In this document: positions 53,061 to 61,600 of the stretch, in pieces | How positions within the stretch are numbered: the first letter of the stretch is position 1 | Layout: each line of letters opens with the position of its first letter | Source: CAUZIZ01 sp965218775 | Lineage (GTDB): Bacteria; Acidobacteriota; UBA6911; RPQK01; JAJDTT01 | Reading direction: 5' to 3' | Assembly: GCA_965218775.1 (NCBI GenBank) | Contig: CBDCLS010000005.1 | Coordinates: forward strand, 1,302,001 to 1,366,000 | DNA length: 64,000 nt | The notes under the pieces: generated by a model | The model's input: only the letters and a program-made list of their open reading frames with translations | The model's database searches: none | Told to the model about the DNA's origin: nothing | Position numbers and translations under genes: made by a program

Positions 53061-54600
53061 GAGAGGCTCCTTTCTCGCCCTCAAAGTACTGAGCTCCCCG
53101 GACGTTGGCATGCTCGATCGGGGGACGTTGGGGTGACGCTTGCGGTTCCGCTTCACGGTCCAGACCGGTCTTCAAGATGGAGTGGATGCTCTTGTAGGAG
53201 CAGGCCTGAAGTCGCAGGGCGCGGCGGCAGGCCCGCTCCAAGCGCTCTTCTCCGAAGGTGGAGCCGAGACGCACGATTCCCAAACAGGAGCGATAGTTCT
53301 GCTCGGGATAGCGGCGGGATTGGAGGATCTTCTCGACCACCGATGCGGTATGGGGGCCGGCTTTCTGAGCCCAGTGGATCAGGCGTGAGGGAGACCACTC
53401 GAGATAGCGGCGATGGCATTCGGGTCGGTGCTCGTCCAAGGTCGTAGCCTTGCCGGGCTGATAGGAGCGGCGGTGAGAGGCCACCCTCCGACCCTGGTGG
53501 AAGATCTCCACAGTGGTGACGGTGGTGCGTAACTCGACCTTCTGACCCACCAGAACGTAGGGGACACTGTAGTAGTGACGGTCGAACTCGATGTGGTAAT
53601 CGATGTTGACGCCGGCCTTCTTCCATTGGGCGAAGACGTAGCGTTGGGCTGGCAGGGGCTTCAGAGCCGGACGATCCAGGTCCTCGAAACGCTGCCGACG
53701 GTTGCCGGGGAGCTTGCGAAAGCTCCGGCTGTTGAGCCGCACGAGCAGCTCGGCGATGGCTTCGTTGAGCTCTCCCAAGGAAAAGAAGGTCCGGTGACGC
53801 AAGGCGGCCAGGATCCAACGCTCAACTACCAACACTCCCGACTCGGCCTTCGCCTTATCTCGAGGACGGCGCACCCGAGCCGGGAGGACGGCCACCCCAT
53901 AGTGCGCGGCCCAATCCGAATAACTCGCGTTGAGATCCGGTTCATAGCGACAGGGGCGATGGACCGCATCTTTGGTGTTGTCTGGGACGACGACGCTGGG
54001 GCAACCTTCTATAAACTCCAGAGCCCGGGTGTGGGCCGCGAGCCACGAAGGTAGGTCCTGGCGGAGGGAGGCTTCCGCATAGGTATAGTTACTCGCACCC
54101 AGCACCGCCACGAAGATCGAGGCATCTTGGGTCTCCCCCGTATAGCGATCCACGATCGGGACGGTGTCTCCGGCATAGTCTACGAAGAGCTTCTCGCCGG
54201 CGCGGTGTTCTTGCCTCAGCACCAGATCCAGCTTGCGGCGCCAGCGATGGTACCGATCGCAGAACTGACTGTACTGATAGCCCTCCGGATACACCTGCTT
54301 GTACTCATCCCAGAGCAGCATCAGGGTCACATGTTTGTGTCGGCAGCGCTCTTCATGGACGGTGGCGAAGTCGGGGAGTGGACGTGGGCTGGGCGGAGAC
54401 TTGTCGGTTGGAGGAAACAACTGGTTAGCGATCCTCCGGTCATCCCAGCCTTCCGGCAGCGGCCAAGTCAGACCCGCCCGTTGGGCCCGACGCACGTACT
54501 CGGCTACGGTGCTGCGGGCCAGGACGCAGCTACGGGCGATCTGCCGATCCGAGAGATGAAGCTGAAACTTCAGACGTAGGACGTTTTTGATTTTGCGCAT
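53050..54600 (-). CDS. istA: IS21-family transposase IstA
   Basis: 516 codons from ATG 54600 (MRKIKNVLRLKFQLHLSDRQ); an ATG seven codons upstream is possible. Helix-turn-helix LSDRQIARSCVLARSTVAEY, then the integrase core with Asp in KLFVDYAGDTVPIVD, Asp in PSVVVPDNTKDAVHR and Glu in KAKAESGVLVVERWILAAL. The C-terminal domain contains DYHIEFDRHYYSVPYVLVGQ, typical of IstA. Intact. Confidence 0.95.
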   Translation of the reverse strand: MRKIKNVLRLKFQLHLSDRQIARSCVLARSTVAEYVRRAQRAGLTWPLPEGWDDRRIANQLFPPTDKSPPSPRPLPDFATVHEERCRHKHVTLMLLWDEYKQVYPEGYQYSQFCDRYHRWRRKLDLVLRQEHRAGEKLFVDYAGDTVPIVDRYTGETQDASIFVAVLGASNYTYAEASLRQDLPSWLAAHTRALEFIEGCPSVVVPDNTKDAVHRPCRYEPDLNASYSDWAAHYGVAVLPARVRRPRDKAKAESGVLVVERWILAALRHRTFFSLGELNEAIAELLVRLNSRSFRKLPGNRRQRFEDLDRPALKPLPAQRYVFAQWKKAGVNIDYHIEFDRHYYSVPYVLVGQKVELRTTVTTVEIFHQGRRVASHRRSYQPGKATTLDEHRPECHRRYLEWSPSRLIHWAQKAGPHTASVVEKILQSRRYPEQNYRSCLGIVRLGSTFGEERLERACRRALRLQACSYKSIHSILKTGLDREAEPQASPQRPPIEHANVRGAQYFEGEKGASHVG

Positions 54601-54848
54601 GGACTTCCTTTGGTTCGGCACGATCTCTCCTCCGAAAAGGAGTCATCGTACCGAAGGAGTCCAACGTCGCTCCGTCCCCTCGTGGGAACCGATTCCGGGA
54701 AACCGGCCGCCTTTCCGGGAAATCGGCCACCGTTCCGGAAATCCCGTTTCTAGTGGCCGGTTTCCCGCCGGATTGGGTGGCCGGTTTGCTCCGGAATCAG
54801 TGGCCGGTTTCCTCTGGAATCACCGGCCGGTTTCGTCCGGAATACGCA

Positions 54849-54921
54849 GAGATACTAACGAATCCTTAATTCCACCGGAATTAGCGATTGTTTTGGTGCT
54901 ACAAACTCCAAAAACGATAAA
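54849..54921 (-). pseudogene. AT-rich cassette gene, middle segment
   Basis: Encodes FIVFGVCSTKTIANSGGIKD and SLVSL between the IS1595 and IS21 insertions. The segment continues the signal peptide begun at 57466 and joins KDSLVSLSKRG across the IS21 target duplication. Confidence 0.8.
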
Positions 54922-54960
54922 TAGTATTAATTGGGGGTATTCAGTTGCCTCAAGTTGCCA

Positions 54961-55793
54961 CTATATGGCGCATTTGCGGGGCCTGGGGCCCCTTACGTTT
55001 TTGACCATGTCCTTGTAAGCCGTCGGTTCGATCGCCACCGCTTGTTGGACTAATCTGTAGAATAGCTTGCCACGGTGGCGGCTCGTTCGGCGATTGAATC
55101 GGAACGTATATTCGTCGAGGTAGTAATCCAGGTGCTCGTGACTGATGGCTCCTTGATGCGTGCCGATCATCCACCGCTTGAGCAACGAGGCGACTCGATG
55201 GCAATGTGGCAGCAAATCCTCGCCGACCTCTGCCGTAGGGCGCACCACTTCGTGAGTGTACCCAAGGGCACTCAGTTTCCCATAGCCTTTCCATCCGTCG
55301 GTGTGAATCACGGCGCCTGGGAGCACGGTTTGCTGTACCGCCTTTTCCAGGCTTTGGGCAGAGGCATCCGGCACGCGGGCCAGCCGGATCCGGCCAATGT
55401 GAGTACCCTCGACCTCTGTCGCGATCACGACCAAGCTCTTTCCCGACGCGCCACGTCCTCGCTTGCCAGGTTTCGCGCCGCCCACATAGGTCTCATCCAC
55501 CTCCAGCGTGCCCGAAAGGCGATCTCGTCCCGGCCTGACCATGGCCCGCCTGAGCTTGTGGAGCCAAGTCCAGGCCGTGTGATAGCTGCCCAAACCGAGA
55601 ACCTGTTGCAGGCCCAACGCGCTGACGCCCGTTTTCTGACTAGTCACCCACCACATCGTCCGGAACCAGAGGGTCAGCGGTTTGCGAGTACGCTCGAATA
55701 TGGTACCCGCCGTCACGGAGATGTGGTAGCTGCACGAAGCACAGACCAGCAAACCCCGAATTGTCTCCCATACCTCGCGACACTCGCAACGCG
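54961..55793 (-). pseudogene. IS1595-family transposase, C-terminal main part, interrupted
   Basis: Contains PRCECREVWETIRGLLVCA (zinc ribbon), TAGTIFERTRKPLTLWF and ALGLQQVLGLGSYHTAWTWL, then the ISXO2-type DDE core with Asp in GTLEVDETYVGGAKPG, Asp in AVIHTDGWKGYGKLS and Glu in YLDEYTFRFNRRTSRHRG. The N-terminal 36 codons are at 57277-57385. Joined through one copy of the 11-bp duplication the gene has 314 codons with stop in one frame, so it was functional until the IS4 arrived. The ATG-like start at 55818 lies in the nested IS. Confidence 0.9.
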
Positions 55794-55804
55794 GGCAAGA
55801 AACC

Positions 55805-57276
55805 AGGACATTCCCCAAAAATTGAGGGTGAATTCTCTCAAGTAGTTGAGAACAAGAGAGTAGGGCGATAAGGGAAGTGGGATGGGTTGAAATTGGGAGA
55901 AAATGGGGGAACTGTCGACCCCCAAAAGTGTGGGTCCCTAGCGCTTAGACTGGTTGGCGGAACTCCAAACCCAACAACCAATTAAGCGGAGGGACCCAGA
56001 TGCATGATGCCAAAGTAGCGTGGAAGATTCGAGAGCAGCTGAGAGAATTTTCGGGGAAGGTCTCTGAAGGATTACCGAAGACCGCCGCTCGTTTGATCCG
56101 GGAGGTGCTCTACGGGATGCAGTGTCGGGCGTCGGTCCGGCTCAGCGAGATTGCGCGAGCACTGGAGGAGGAGATCGCTCTGAAGAAAGTCATCGAGCGG
56201 CTGAGTCGCCAACTCAACCGTCAGGGATTGAGAGGAGCGGTGGGAAAGAATCTGCTGGAGTTGGCGGCCTGGCGGGTGGAGAAGGAGACGCTGTTGATTG
56301 TGGACCCCACGGATGTGAGTAAGCCATATGCCCGGAAGATGCAATACCTGGCGCGGGTCCGGGACGGCTCCCGAGGGGAGATCCGAGATGGATACTGGTG
56401 CTGTGAGGTGGTCGGAGCGAGGCGGGGGAGTGCCGAGGTGCTGCCGTTGTACCAGGAGCTGTACTCGCAGAAAGCGCCGGACTTTGTGAGCGAAAACGAC
56501 GAGATCCTCAAGGCGATTGGGCGAGTCTCCAAAGCCACCCAAGGGCGAGGGATCTGGGTGATGGACCGGGGAGGGGATCGGGAGGAGATCCTCGAAGTCC
56601 TGCTGAAGCGGGGACACCCGTTCCTGGTGTGCCAGCGGGGGGATCGTCACCTGATCTCAGGGCGCAGCAAGAAGAGCGCCGAGGAGTGGGCGCGTGGTTG
56701 TCGGCGCCGCTACCGGGAAGTCGTGATCAAGGAGACGAGTGCGGGGGAGAAGGTCTACCGGTTGGAGTTTGGGGCCCGAGGGGTGCGTTTGCCCGGTTTC
56801 GACCAATCGCTGTACCTGGTGGTGGTGGATGGCTTTGGCCCCCGTCCCCTGATGCTTCTGACGAACCAGACGGTCAAACGCTCGCGCAAGAGCCAGTGGC
56901 GGGTGGTCGAGAGCTATCTGAGCCGCTGGCGTGTCGAGGAAACGATCCGATTTATCAAGCAGAGCTACGAGTTGGAAGACATCCGTTTGCTCAAGTATGA
57001 GCGCCTGCGCAATATGGCCGCCTTGGTCATGATCGCCGCCTTCTTCGCCTGTGTCTATCTGGGTAAAAGGGCCAAGCTGGCCCTTCTGGTCCAACACATC
57101 GAGCAGGCAGCCAAACGGATCTACGGCATCCCGGAGTTCCGCTTCTATGCCATAGCCGATGGCATCAAGCAGCTCCTATTCGGCCGCCACAGCGGGATTG
57201 GCGGGGCTCGACCCGATCCCAGCTCCCGTCAGCTGTCCCTGCTTCCTCTGGGCCTCTGAAAAATGGGGAATGTCCA
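55805..57276 (+). mobile_element. IS4-family element (1472 bp), nested in IS1595
   Basis: Ends AGGACATTCCCCAAAAAT and, inverted, TGGACATTCCCCATTTTT. The 11-bp duplication GGCAAGAAACC lies at 55794-55804 and 57277-57287. Confidence 0.93.
56000..57259 (+). CDS. IS4-family transposase (nested element)
   Basis: 419 aa from ATG 56000, preceded by GCGGAGGGACCCAG. DDE residues: Asp in LLIVDPTDVSKPYARKM, Asp in GIWVMDRGGDREEILEV and Glu in LSRWRVEETIRFIKQSYELE, the YREK-like signature of IS4. It ends with IYGIPEFRFYAIADGIKQLL. Intact and plausibly active. Confidence 0.9.
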   Translation: MHDAKVAWKIREQLREFSGKVSEGLPKTAARLIREVLYGMQCRASVRLSEIARALEEEIALKKVIERLSRQLNRQGLRGAVGKNLLELAAWRVEKETLLIVDPTDVSKPYARKMQYLARVRDGSRGEIRDGYWCCEVVGARRGSAEVLPLYQELYSQKAPDFVSENDEILKAIGRVSKATQGRGIWVMDRGGDREEILEVLLKRGHPFLVCQRGDRHLISGRSKKSAEEWARGCRRRYREVVIKETSAGEKVYRLEFGARGVRLPGFDQSLYLVVVDGFGPRPLMLLTNQTVKRSRKSQWRVVESYLSRWRVEETIRFIKQSYELEDIRLLKYERLRNMAALVMIAAFFACVYLGKRAKLALLVQHIEQAAKRIYGIPEFRFYAIADGIKQLLFGRHSGIGGARPDPSSRQLSLLPLGL

Positions 57277-57385
57277 GGCAAGAAACCCCTTGCGGCCAAC
57301 GCAACTGCAGAAGATACTCACGGCAAGCACCTTCGGACGAGAACCGCGCCTCGAATTCACCGAGTGTCTTCGGGTAGTCTTCCAT
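57277..57385 (-). pseudogene. IS1595-family transposase, N-terminal fragment
   Basis: ATG 57385 encodes MEDYPKTLGEFEARFSSEGA and CREYLLQLRWPQGVSC, the standard N-terminus of ISXO2-type transposases. It ends at the nested IS4 at 57276 and continues at 55793. Confidence 0.9.
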
Positions 57386-57436
57386 ACCCCAAGACACTAC
57401 CCCTTGGGGTTACTTGAGGCAACTGAATACCCCCTT

Positions 57437-57466
57437 TAGTATTAATACGAAAATCCTTTTTTTCAT
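57437..57466 (-). pseudogene. AT-rich cassette gene, 5' segment
   Basis: ATG 57466 encodes MKKRIFVLIL before the IS1595 insertion; joined to the next segment it gives MKKRIFVLILFIVFGVCSTK, a signal peptide with a possible lipobox-like Cys. The upstream region to the attC at 58877 is interrupted by an IS4 at 57522. Confidence 0.82.
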
Positions 57467-57521
57467 TCTAAGTTCCCAGACTAAGGCTTTAAGTCTTTAT
57501 AATGGAGTTATTATCATATAT

Positions 57522-58855
57522 CACTGCTGTCCGGTTTAGATTGTAGAGATCGTCTATAAGTTACATGGGTATAGTAGGTTGCGACGAGGAAGGGGTGTGA
57601 CGCATTTGAATTTTCGTGGCTTCTCCTTGGCCCCGTACCCAGACGGTCAGAGGCGTAGTCCAGTCTCTGGCCATGAACCCAAGACGAACGATTTTTGCCC
57701 AGCTGATGGAGGGGATTCACCGGGAACAGTTCCAGCGCTGTGTCGAGCGTTACGGAGGAGACCGCCGGGTGCGCCGCTTCTCGTGCCGGAACCAGTTTCT
57801 GGCCATGGCCTTCGCGCAGTTGACGTACCGGGAGAGCTTGCGGGACATCGAGGCCTGCCTGCGCTCCCGAAGCGAGCTGCTCTATTCGCTGGGATTTCGC
57901 GGGGAGGTGGCCCGCAGCACCCTGGCCGAAGCCAACGAAACACGGGACTGGCGTATCTACGCCGACTTGGCGCAGAAGCTCATTGTCAAAGCCAGACGCC
58001 TGTATGCCAACGAGCAACTCGGTCTGGAGCTGGGGGAGACAGTCTATGCCTTCGACTCGACCACCATCGACCTGTGCTTGAGCTTGTTTCCCTGGGCCCA
58101 CTTTCGCAAGCGCAAGGGCGCCATCAAACTGCACACCCTGCTGGACTTGCGGGGTCCGATCCCCACCGTCATCGAGATCACCCAGGGAAAGTGCCACGAC
58201 GTCAACCTGTTGGATTCCCTCGTCATCGAGCCCGGTGCCTTTTACGTCATGGACCGGGGTTATCTCGACTTTGCTCGTCTGCATGTCGTTCATCAAGCTT
58301 GCGCCTACTTTGTGATTCGGGCCAAGAAGAATCTCCGCTTTACTCGCTACACCTCTCGACCCCGGTCCGATCAGCCCGGAGTTCGCAGCGATCACACCGG
58401 GCGCTTGGCCTTGCCAAAATCTCGGCAAGACTATCCAGAGCACTTGCGAAGAGTTCGCTTCTTCGACGCTCCCACCAACAAATCTCTCGTCTTCCTGACG
58501 AACAATTTCACCCTTCCGGCCCTCAGCGTCGCCTCCCTCTACAAACTCCGCTGGCAGGTGGAGCTGTTCTTCAAGTGGATCAAGCAGCACCTGCGAATCA
58601 AGACCTTCTACGGCACCTCCGACAATGCCGTTCGCACCCAGATCTGGATTGCTGTCTGCGTTTACCTCCTCATCGCAATCCTGAAAAAGGAACTCAAGCT
58701 TCCCCAAAGTCTACACAGTATTCTGCAGGTTTTGAGCGTGACCGCATTCGAGAAAGTTCCCATTTATCAACTACTTATGAGACCTAGCTTGCAGGAAGCC
58801 CACAGTCCTAGCTCTAACCAGTTGACTCTATGGGACTTATAACCGGACACTAGTG
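57522..58855 (+). mobile_element. IS4-family element (1334 bp) in the leader of the AT-rich cassette
   Basis: Ends CACTGCTGTCCGGTTTA and, inverted, CACTAGTGTCCGGTTATA. The 9-bp duplication ATCATATAT lies at 57513-57521 and 58856-58864. Confidence 0.92.
57673..58842 (+). CDS. IS4-family transposase
   Basis: 389 codons from ATG 57673 (MNPRRTIFAQLMEGIHREQF), the typical start of DUF4372-containing IS4 transposases. DDE residues: Asp in TVYAFDSTTIDLCLSLF, Asp in FYVMDRGYLDFARLH and Glu in YKLRWQVELFFKWIKQHLRI. Different from the other IS4 transposase at 56000. Intact. Confidence 0.94.
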   Translation: MNPRRTIFAQLMEGIHREQFQRCVERYGGDRRVRRFSCRNQFLAMAFAQLTYRESLRDIEACLRSRSELLYSLGFRGEVARSTLAEANETRDWRIYADLAQKLIVKARRLYANEQLGLELGETVYAFDSTTIDLCLSLFPWAHFRKRKGAIKLHTLLDLRGPIPTVIEITQGKCHDVNLLDSLVIEPGAFYVMDRGYLDFARLHVVHQACAYFVIRAKKNLRFTRYTSRPRSDQPGVRSDHTGRLALPKSRQDYPEHLRRVRFFDAPTNKSLVFLTNNFTLPALSVASLYKLRWQVELFFKWIKQHLRIKTFYGTSDNAVRTQIWIAVCVYLLIAILKKELKLPQSLHSILQVLSVTAFEKVPIYQLLMRPSLQEAHSPSSNQLTLWDL

Positions 58856-58876
58856 ATCATATATGTTTTAGTTTAG

Positions 58877-58936
58877 ACATAACGATCTGCCGCTCAGCCG
58901 CGGCCGAAGGCCGTCGGCTGCAGCGGCGGGTTGGGC
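58877..58936 (-). other. attC site, 60 bp
   Basis: Minus strand: GCCCAAC (58936-58930), CCGCCGCTGCAGCCGACGG, loop, CCGCGGCTGAGCGGCAGATC, GTTATGT (58883-58877). Confidence 0.92.
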
Positions 58937-59025
58937 TGTTGATCGTAAAGAGCAGTTTGCAGGCCCTTGTGCCATTCTGTTGCAGCCCCTTTTCTTGCGC
59001 ACTTCTGAATCCGAAGAATCGAGAT

Positions 59026-59619
59026 TCAAACCTGATTCGGCTGGATAGACCCGATACCTGCTGCGCCAGCAGCGGCCAGCTGATTCAGCGGAACCAGCAG
59101 ATCTCGTTTGTGCTCGTGGAGCCAGAACCATGGTGCCATGATCGCCGCCAAGTATTCCTCCAACTCCTCCTCGGTGCGCCCTGTGTGTTTCGACAGGAAG
59201 CCGGCTTGGTTGCCTTCGAAACAAGCGTACAGAGAATGTACTATCCAATCGACAAGGACCGCGTGTGGGTGCTCTTTCCCGCTCTTTTCCGGTTCGCCTT
59301 CGGCCGTTTTGAAAGAGCCCATGTTCCCGATTTGAAGGGTGACACCGGTAGCGCTGATAGTTTCTGACCATCTAACAGCTATCTCAGTTTCGGTTGAGAT
59401 TCTCCGCAGCAGGTTCATTGAATTCTCGGGTGACTCTGGCAGGGGGTCTAGAAACAGCGTAACTCTGTCTACTTTGATAGCCTTCGCCCAGTGAGCACTT
59501 CGAAGCCCAACAAAGCACTGCCCAACAGCGTACCAGACCATTCCGAGTGCGACATTGGAACCAATGCGCTTGTTGTCGACCAAATACTGATTTCCTCTCT
59601 TAGTCATCACCGTAGCGAG
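59026..59619 (-). pseudogene. First cassette gene (unknown protein), C-terminal part
   Basis: Reads LATVMTKRGNQYLVDNKRIG, SNVALGMVWYAVGQCFVGLR and continues to GIGSIQPNQV. It joins the 60967-61254 segment through one copy of the IS256 target duplication to give 293 codons in one frame. The C-terminal part has HAVLVDWIVHSLYACFEGNQ and TEEELEEYLAAIMAPWFWL. I recognise no family. The apparent start at 59694 (MENPVPD) lies in the IS end and is not native. Confidence 0.82.
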
Positions 59620-60956
59620 TAGCGTAACTTCTTTTCTGTAAATTCTGGTCAGGCCTGGGTCGGAAAGACAGAGGTCTGGGACAGGATTCTCCAAAAACAG
59701 AAACGTCTATCTGGCAAGGAGAATCAAATGAACCCAGACCTGGAAAAGAGAGTACCACGGGAGATCCTGGCGGAGTTGATCGAGGAAGGAACAGAAGCCT
59801 TTCGAGGAATCCTGGAGAAGCTGTTCAACGTGGCCATGCAGTTGGAAAGAAGCGAGTTTCTGGGAGCGGAAGCGTACGAGAGAACAGCCAGTCGGCGAGG
59901 CTATCGAAACGGATTCAAAGGCAAGCGGATTCAGACTCGAGTGGGAGAGCTGCACTTGGAGATTCCACAGGTGCGTGGGTTGAGGTTTTATCCCAAGTCG
60001 CTGGAGAGGGGTTGCCGTTCGGAGAAGGCCCTGAAGCTGGCCATTGCCGAGATGTATGTGATGGGAGTCTCGACGAGGAAAGTCACCGAGATCACGGAGC
60101 AGCTGTGTGGGTTGGAGATCTCGGCCACCCAGGTCTCGAGAGTGGCCGGGATGCTGGACGAAGAGCTGGAAGAGTTTCGAAGCCGGGAGCTGGGAGAGTA
60201 TCCGATCGTGTATCTGGATGCCCACTACGAGAAGGTTCGAAGAGGCGGCAGGGTGCAGGACGTGGCCATCCTGAAAGCCATAGGAGTCAATCGTTTCGGA
60301 ACGCGGGAGGTGTTGGGTCTGAGCACCAGGATCAGTGAAGCGGAGGTGCATTGGCGAGGGTTTCTGGGAGATCTGCACAAGCGTGGACTGAGAGGGGTCG
60401 AGCTGTTTGTCAGTGACGATCACGAAGGACTGAAGGCGGCCAGGCGGGCAGTTTATCCGTCGGTGCCCTGGAACCGTTGTCAGTTTCACCTGAGTAAAAA
60501 CGCCCAACAATATGCTCGCCGCAAAGAGGACAAGCCCCGCATCGCCCAGGCCATGCGGGACATTTTCGATGCCCCGTCTCGAGAAGATGCCGAGGAGCTC
60601 AAGGGTAAAGTCGTCAAGAAGTTCGAAAAGATTGCACCGGAGTTCGTGAGCTGGCTGGAAGAGAACGTGGATGAAGGGCTGACAGTGTTTGATTTTCCGA
60701 GGAGCTGGTGGCGAAGGATCCGAACCATCAACGGACTGGAGAGACTGCACCGGGAGATCCGGAGACGAACCCGGGTGGTGGGAATCTTTCCCCACGAAGC
60801 GTCGGCGCTGCGGCTCATCTCGGCTGTGCTTGCAGAGATACACGAGGAGTGGTTAACCGGCCGGCAATACCTGAACCTGGCCGGCTGGAAAACACAAGTG
60901 GAGCAATTCTTCCCTACAGGCCCTAAAGAAAATTACAGAAAAACGGTTGCTTAACC
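59620..60956 (+). mobile_element. IS256-family element (1337 bp)
   Basis: Inverted ends around TTTTCTGTAAATTC (left) and TTTTTCTGTAATTTTC (right, inverted). CCGTAGCGAG flanks both sides (59610-59619 and 60957-60966); IS256 usually makes 8-9 bp, so one base may match by chance. Confidence 0.92.
59728..60954 (+). CDS. IS256-family transposase
   Basis: 408 aa from ATG 59728. Mutator-type DDE transposase: Asp in YPIVYLDAHYEKVRRGG, Asp in GVELFVSDDHEGLKAAR with the following Cys-His PWNRCQFHLSKN, and Glu in TINGLERLHREIRRRTRVVG. The N-terminal RTASRRGYRNGFKGKRIQTR binds the ends. Intact and of usual length. Confidence 0.96.
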   Translation: MNPDLEKRVPREILAELIEEGTEAFRGILEKLFNVAMQLERSEFLGAEAYERTASRRGYRNGFKGKRIQTRVGELHLEIPQVRGLRFYPKSLERGCRSEKALKLAIAEMYVMGVSTRKVTEITEQLCGLEISATQVSRVAGMLDEELEEFRSRELGEYPIVYLDAHYEKVRRGGRVQDVAILKAIGVNRFGTREVLGLSTRISEAEVHWRGFLGDLHKRGLRGVELFVSDDHEGLKAARRAVYPSVPWNRCQFHLSKNAQQYARRKEDKPRIAQAMRDIFDAPSREDAEELKGKVVKKFEKIAPEFVSWLEENVDEGLTVFDFPRSWWRRIRTINGLERLHREIRRRTRVVGIFPHEASALRLISAVLAEIHEEWLTGRQYLNLAGWKTQVEQFFPTGPKENYRKTVA

Positions 60957-60966
60957 CCGTAGCGAG

Positions 60967-61254
60967 GTTCCCTGCCTCTACACTTGCATAGTCTTCGACA
61001 GCTTTGAAGGTGGCCGCAAGTGAGAAAGTGTGTAGAGAAAGAGAGCCATCGCTCAGGGCCGCAACCAGGCGCCTAGCCTCGGGCGCTCTATCCTTGAATG
61101 GTGTGTCCTTGAATTGGCGCAGGCCCGGTAGGCCTTCTATTTGGTCGCAGACAAGACCCGCGAGGACCAGGGTCTCCAGTGGAGCACCACCTATTTGCTC
61201 CGAAGGTTGAGCGTCAACGAAAACGAGCAAGCCATGAGTTTGGTGTGTGACCAT
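60967..61254 (-). pseudogene. First cassette gene (unknown protein), N-terminal part
   Basis: ATG 61254, preceded by AGTAGG, encodes MVTHQTHGLLVFVDAQPSEQ, TLVLAGLVCDQIEGLPGLRQ, ... VEDYASVEAGN before the IS256 target site. The probable attI core site GTTGGGC lies 37 bases upstream of the start, so this is the first cassette in the array. The opening HGLLVFVDAQPSEQ with LVLAGLV resembles small 'DUF3800-like' nuclease-related proteins (FVDEAG-type), but the match is weak and I do not assign a function. Confidence 0.78.
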
Positions 61255-61290
61255 TGGAACCTACTGTTGTTGTACGAGCGGCTACAATCA

Positions 61291-61463
61291 GCCCAACTCC
61301 TGTTTATATGGTTTCCAGATAAACCCACTTCCTGGTTGGATCTTCCAGATAACACGCCGCATTCGATTCCGCCTAAGCTCTTTGAAGTCCATTCATTAGA
61401 GTCACGGCTGTGATATTTCGGAGTCTTATCTGGTTTCCGCATAATACGCAGCTACCTCCTTCA
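61291..61463 (-). other. Probable attI recombination site
   Basis: Lies between the integrase stop codon and the first cassette. The core site GTTGGGC (minus strand, 61297-61291) precedes the first gene. TTCCAGATAA occurs at 61313-61322 and 61343-61352 and, inverted with one change, near 61426; direct repeats like these are the usual integrase binding sites of attI. Confidence 0.6.
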
Positions 61464-61600
61464 TCACAGACTGTCTACCGGGCTCTTAACGCCCCGACCG
61501 CCGCGATTCAGAACGTGGGTGTATATCATCGTGGTTCGAACATCCTTATGGCCCAGTAGTTCCTGCACCGTCCTGATGTCATATCCCTGCTCAAGCAAGT
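61464..61600 (-). pseudogene. intI: Integron integrase, C-terminal remnant
   Basis: About 45 codons: HLLEQGYDIRTVQELLGHKD, VRTTMIYTHVLNRGGRGVKS, PVDSL, stop at 61464. This is the unmistakable end of IntI tyrosine recombinases, with the box III His in LLGH and the nucleophile Tyr in MIYTHV. Sequence upstream of HLLE (WCRP and beyond) is unrelated, so the rest, including the first catalytic Arg and the IntI-specific insert, is lost. It cannot catalyse recombination. It points the same way as the cassettes, unlike the usual divergent layout. Confidence 0.9.

Larger units (their letters stand above)
51452..54848 (-). mobile_element. IS21-family element (3397 bp) with an extra gene
   Basis: Begins TGCGTATTCCGGTGAAACCG and ends GGTTTCGTCCGGAATACGCA. 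GAGATAC flanks both sides (51445-51451 and 54849-54855). Both ends carry several internal copies of GTGGCCGGTTT next to TCCGGAAT, the multiple IstA binding sites of IS21. Confidence 0.93.
54932..57436 (-). mobile_element. IS1595-family element interrupted by an IS4-family element
   Basis: Inverted ends GGGGGTATTCAGTTGCCTCA (left, 54933) and its complement (right, to about 57434) are identical over 23 bp. TAGTATTAAT flanks both sides (54922-54931 and 57437-57446), longer than the usual 8-bp duplication, so one or two bases may match by chance. Without the nested IS4 it would be about 1022 bp. Confidence 0.92.

Noticed and set aside
59620..59694. Start MENPVP at 59694 for the 59026-59619 gene
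   Set aside because: It lies inside the IS256 end. The native N-terminus is at 61254 across the IS.
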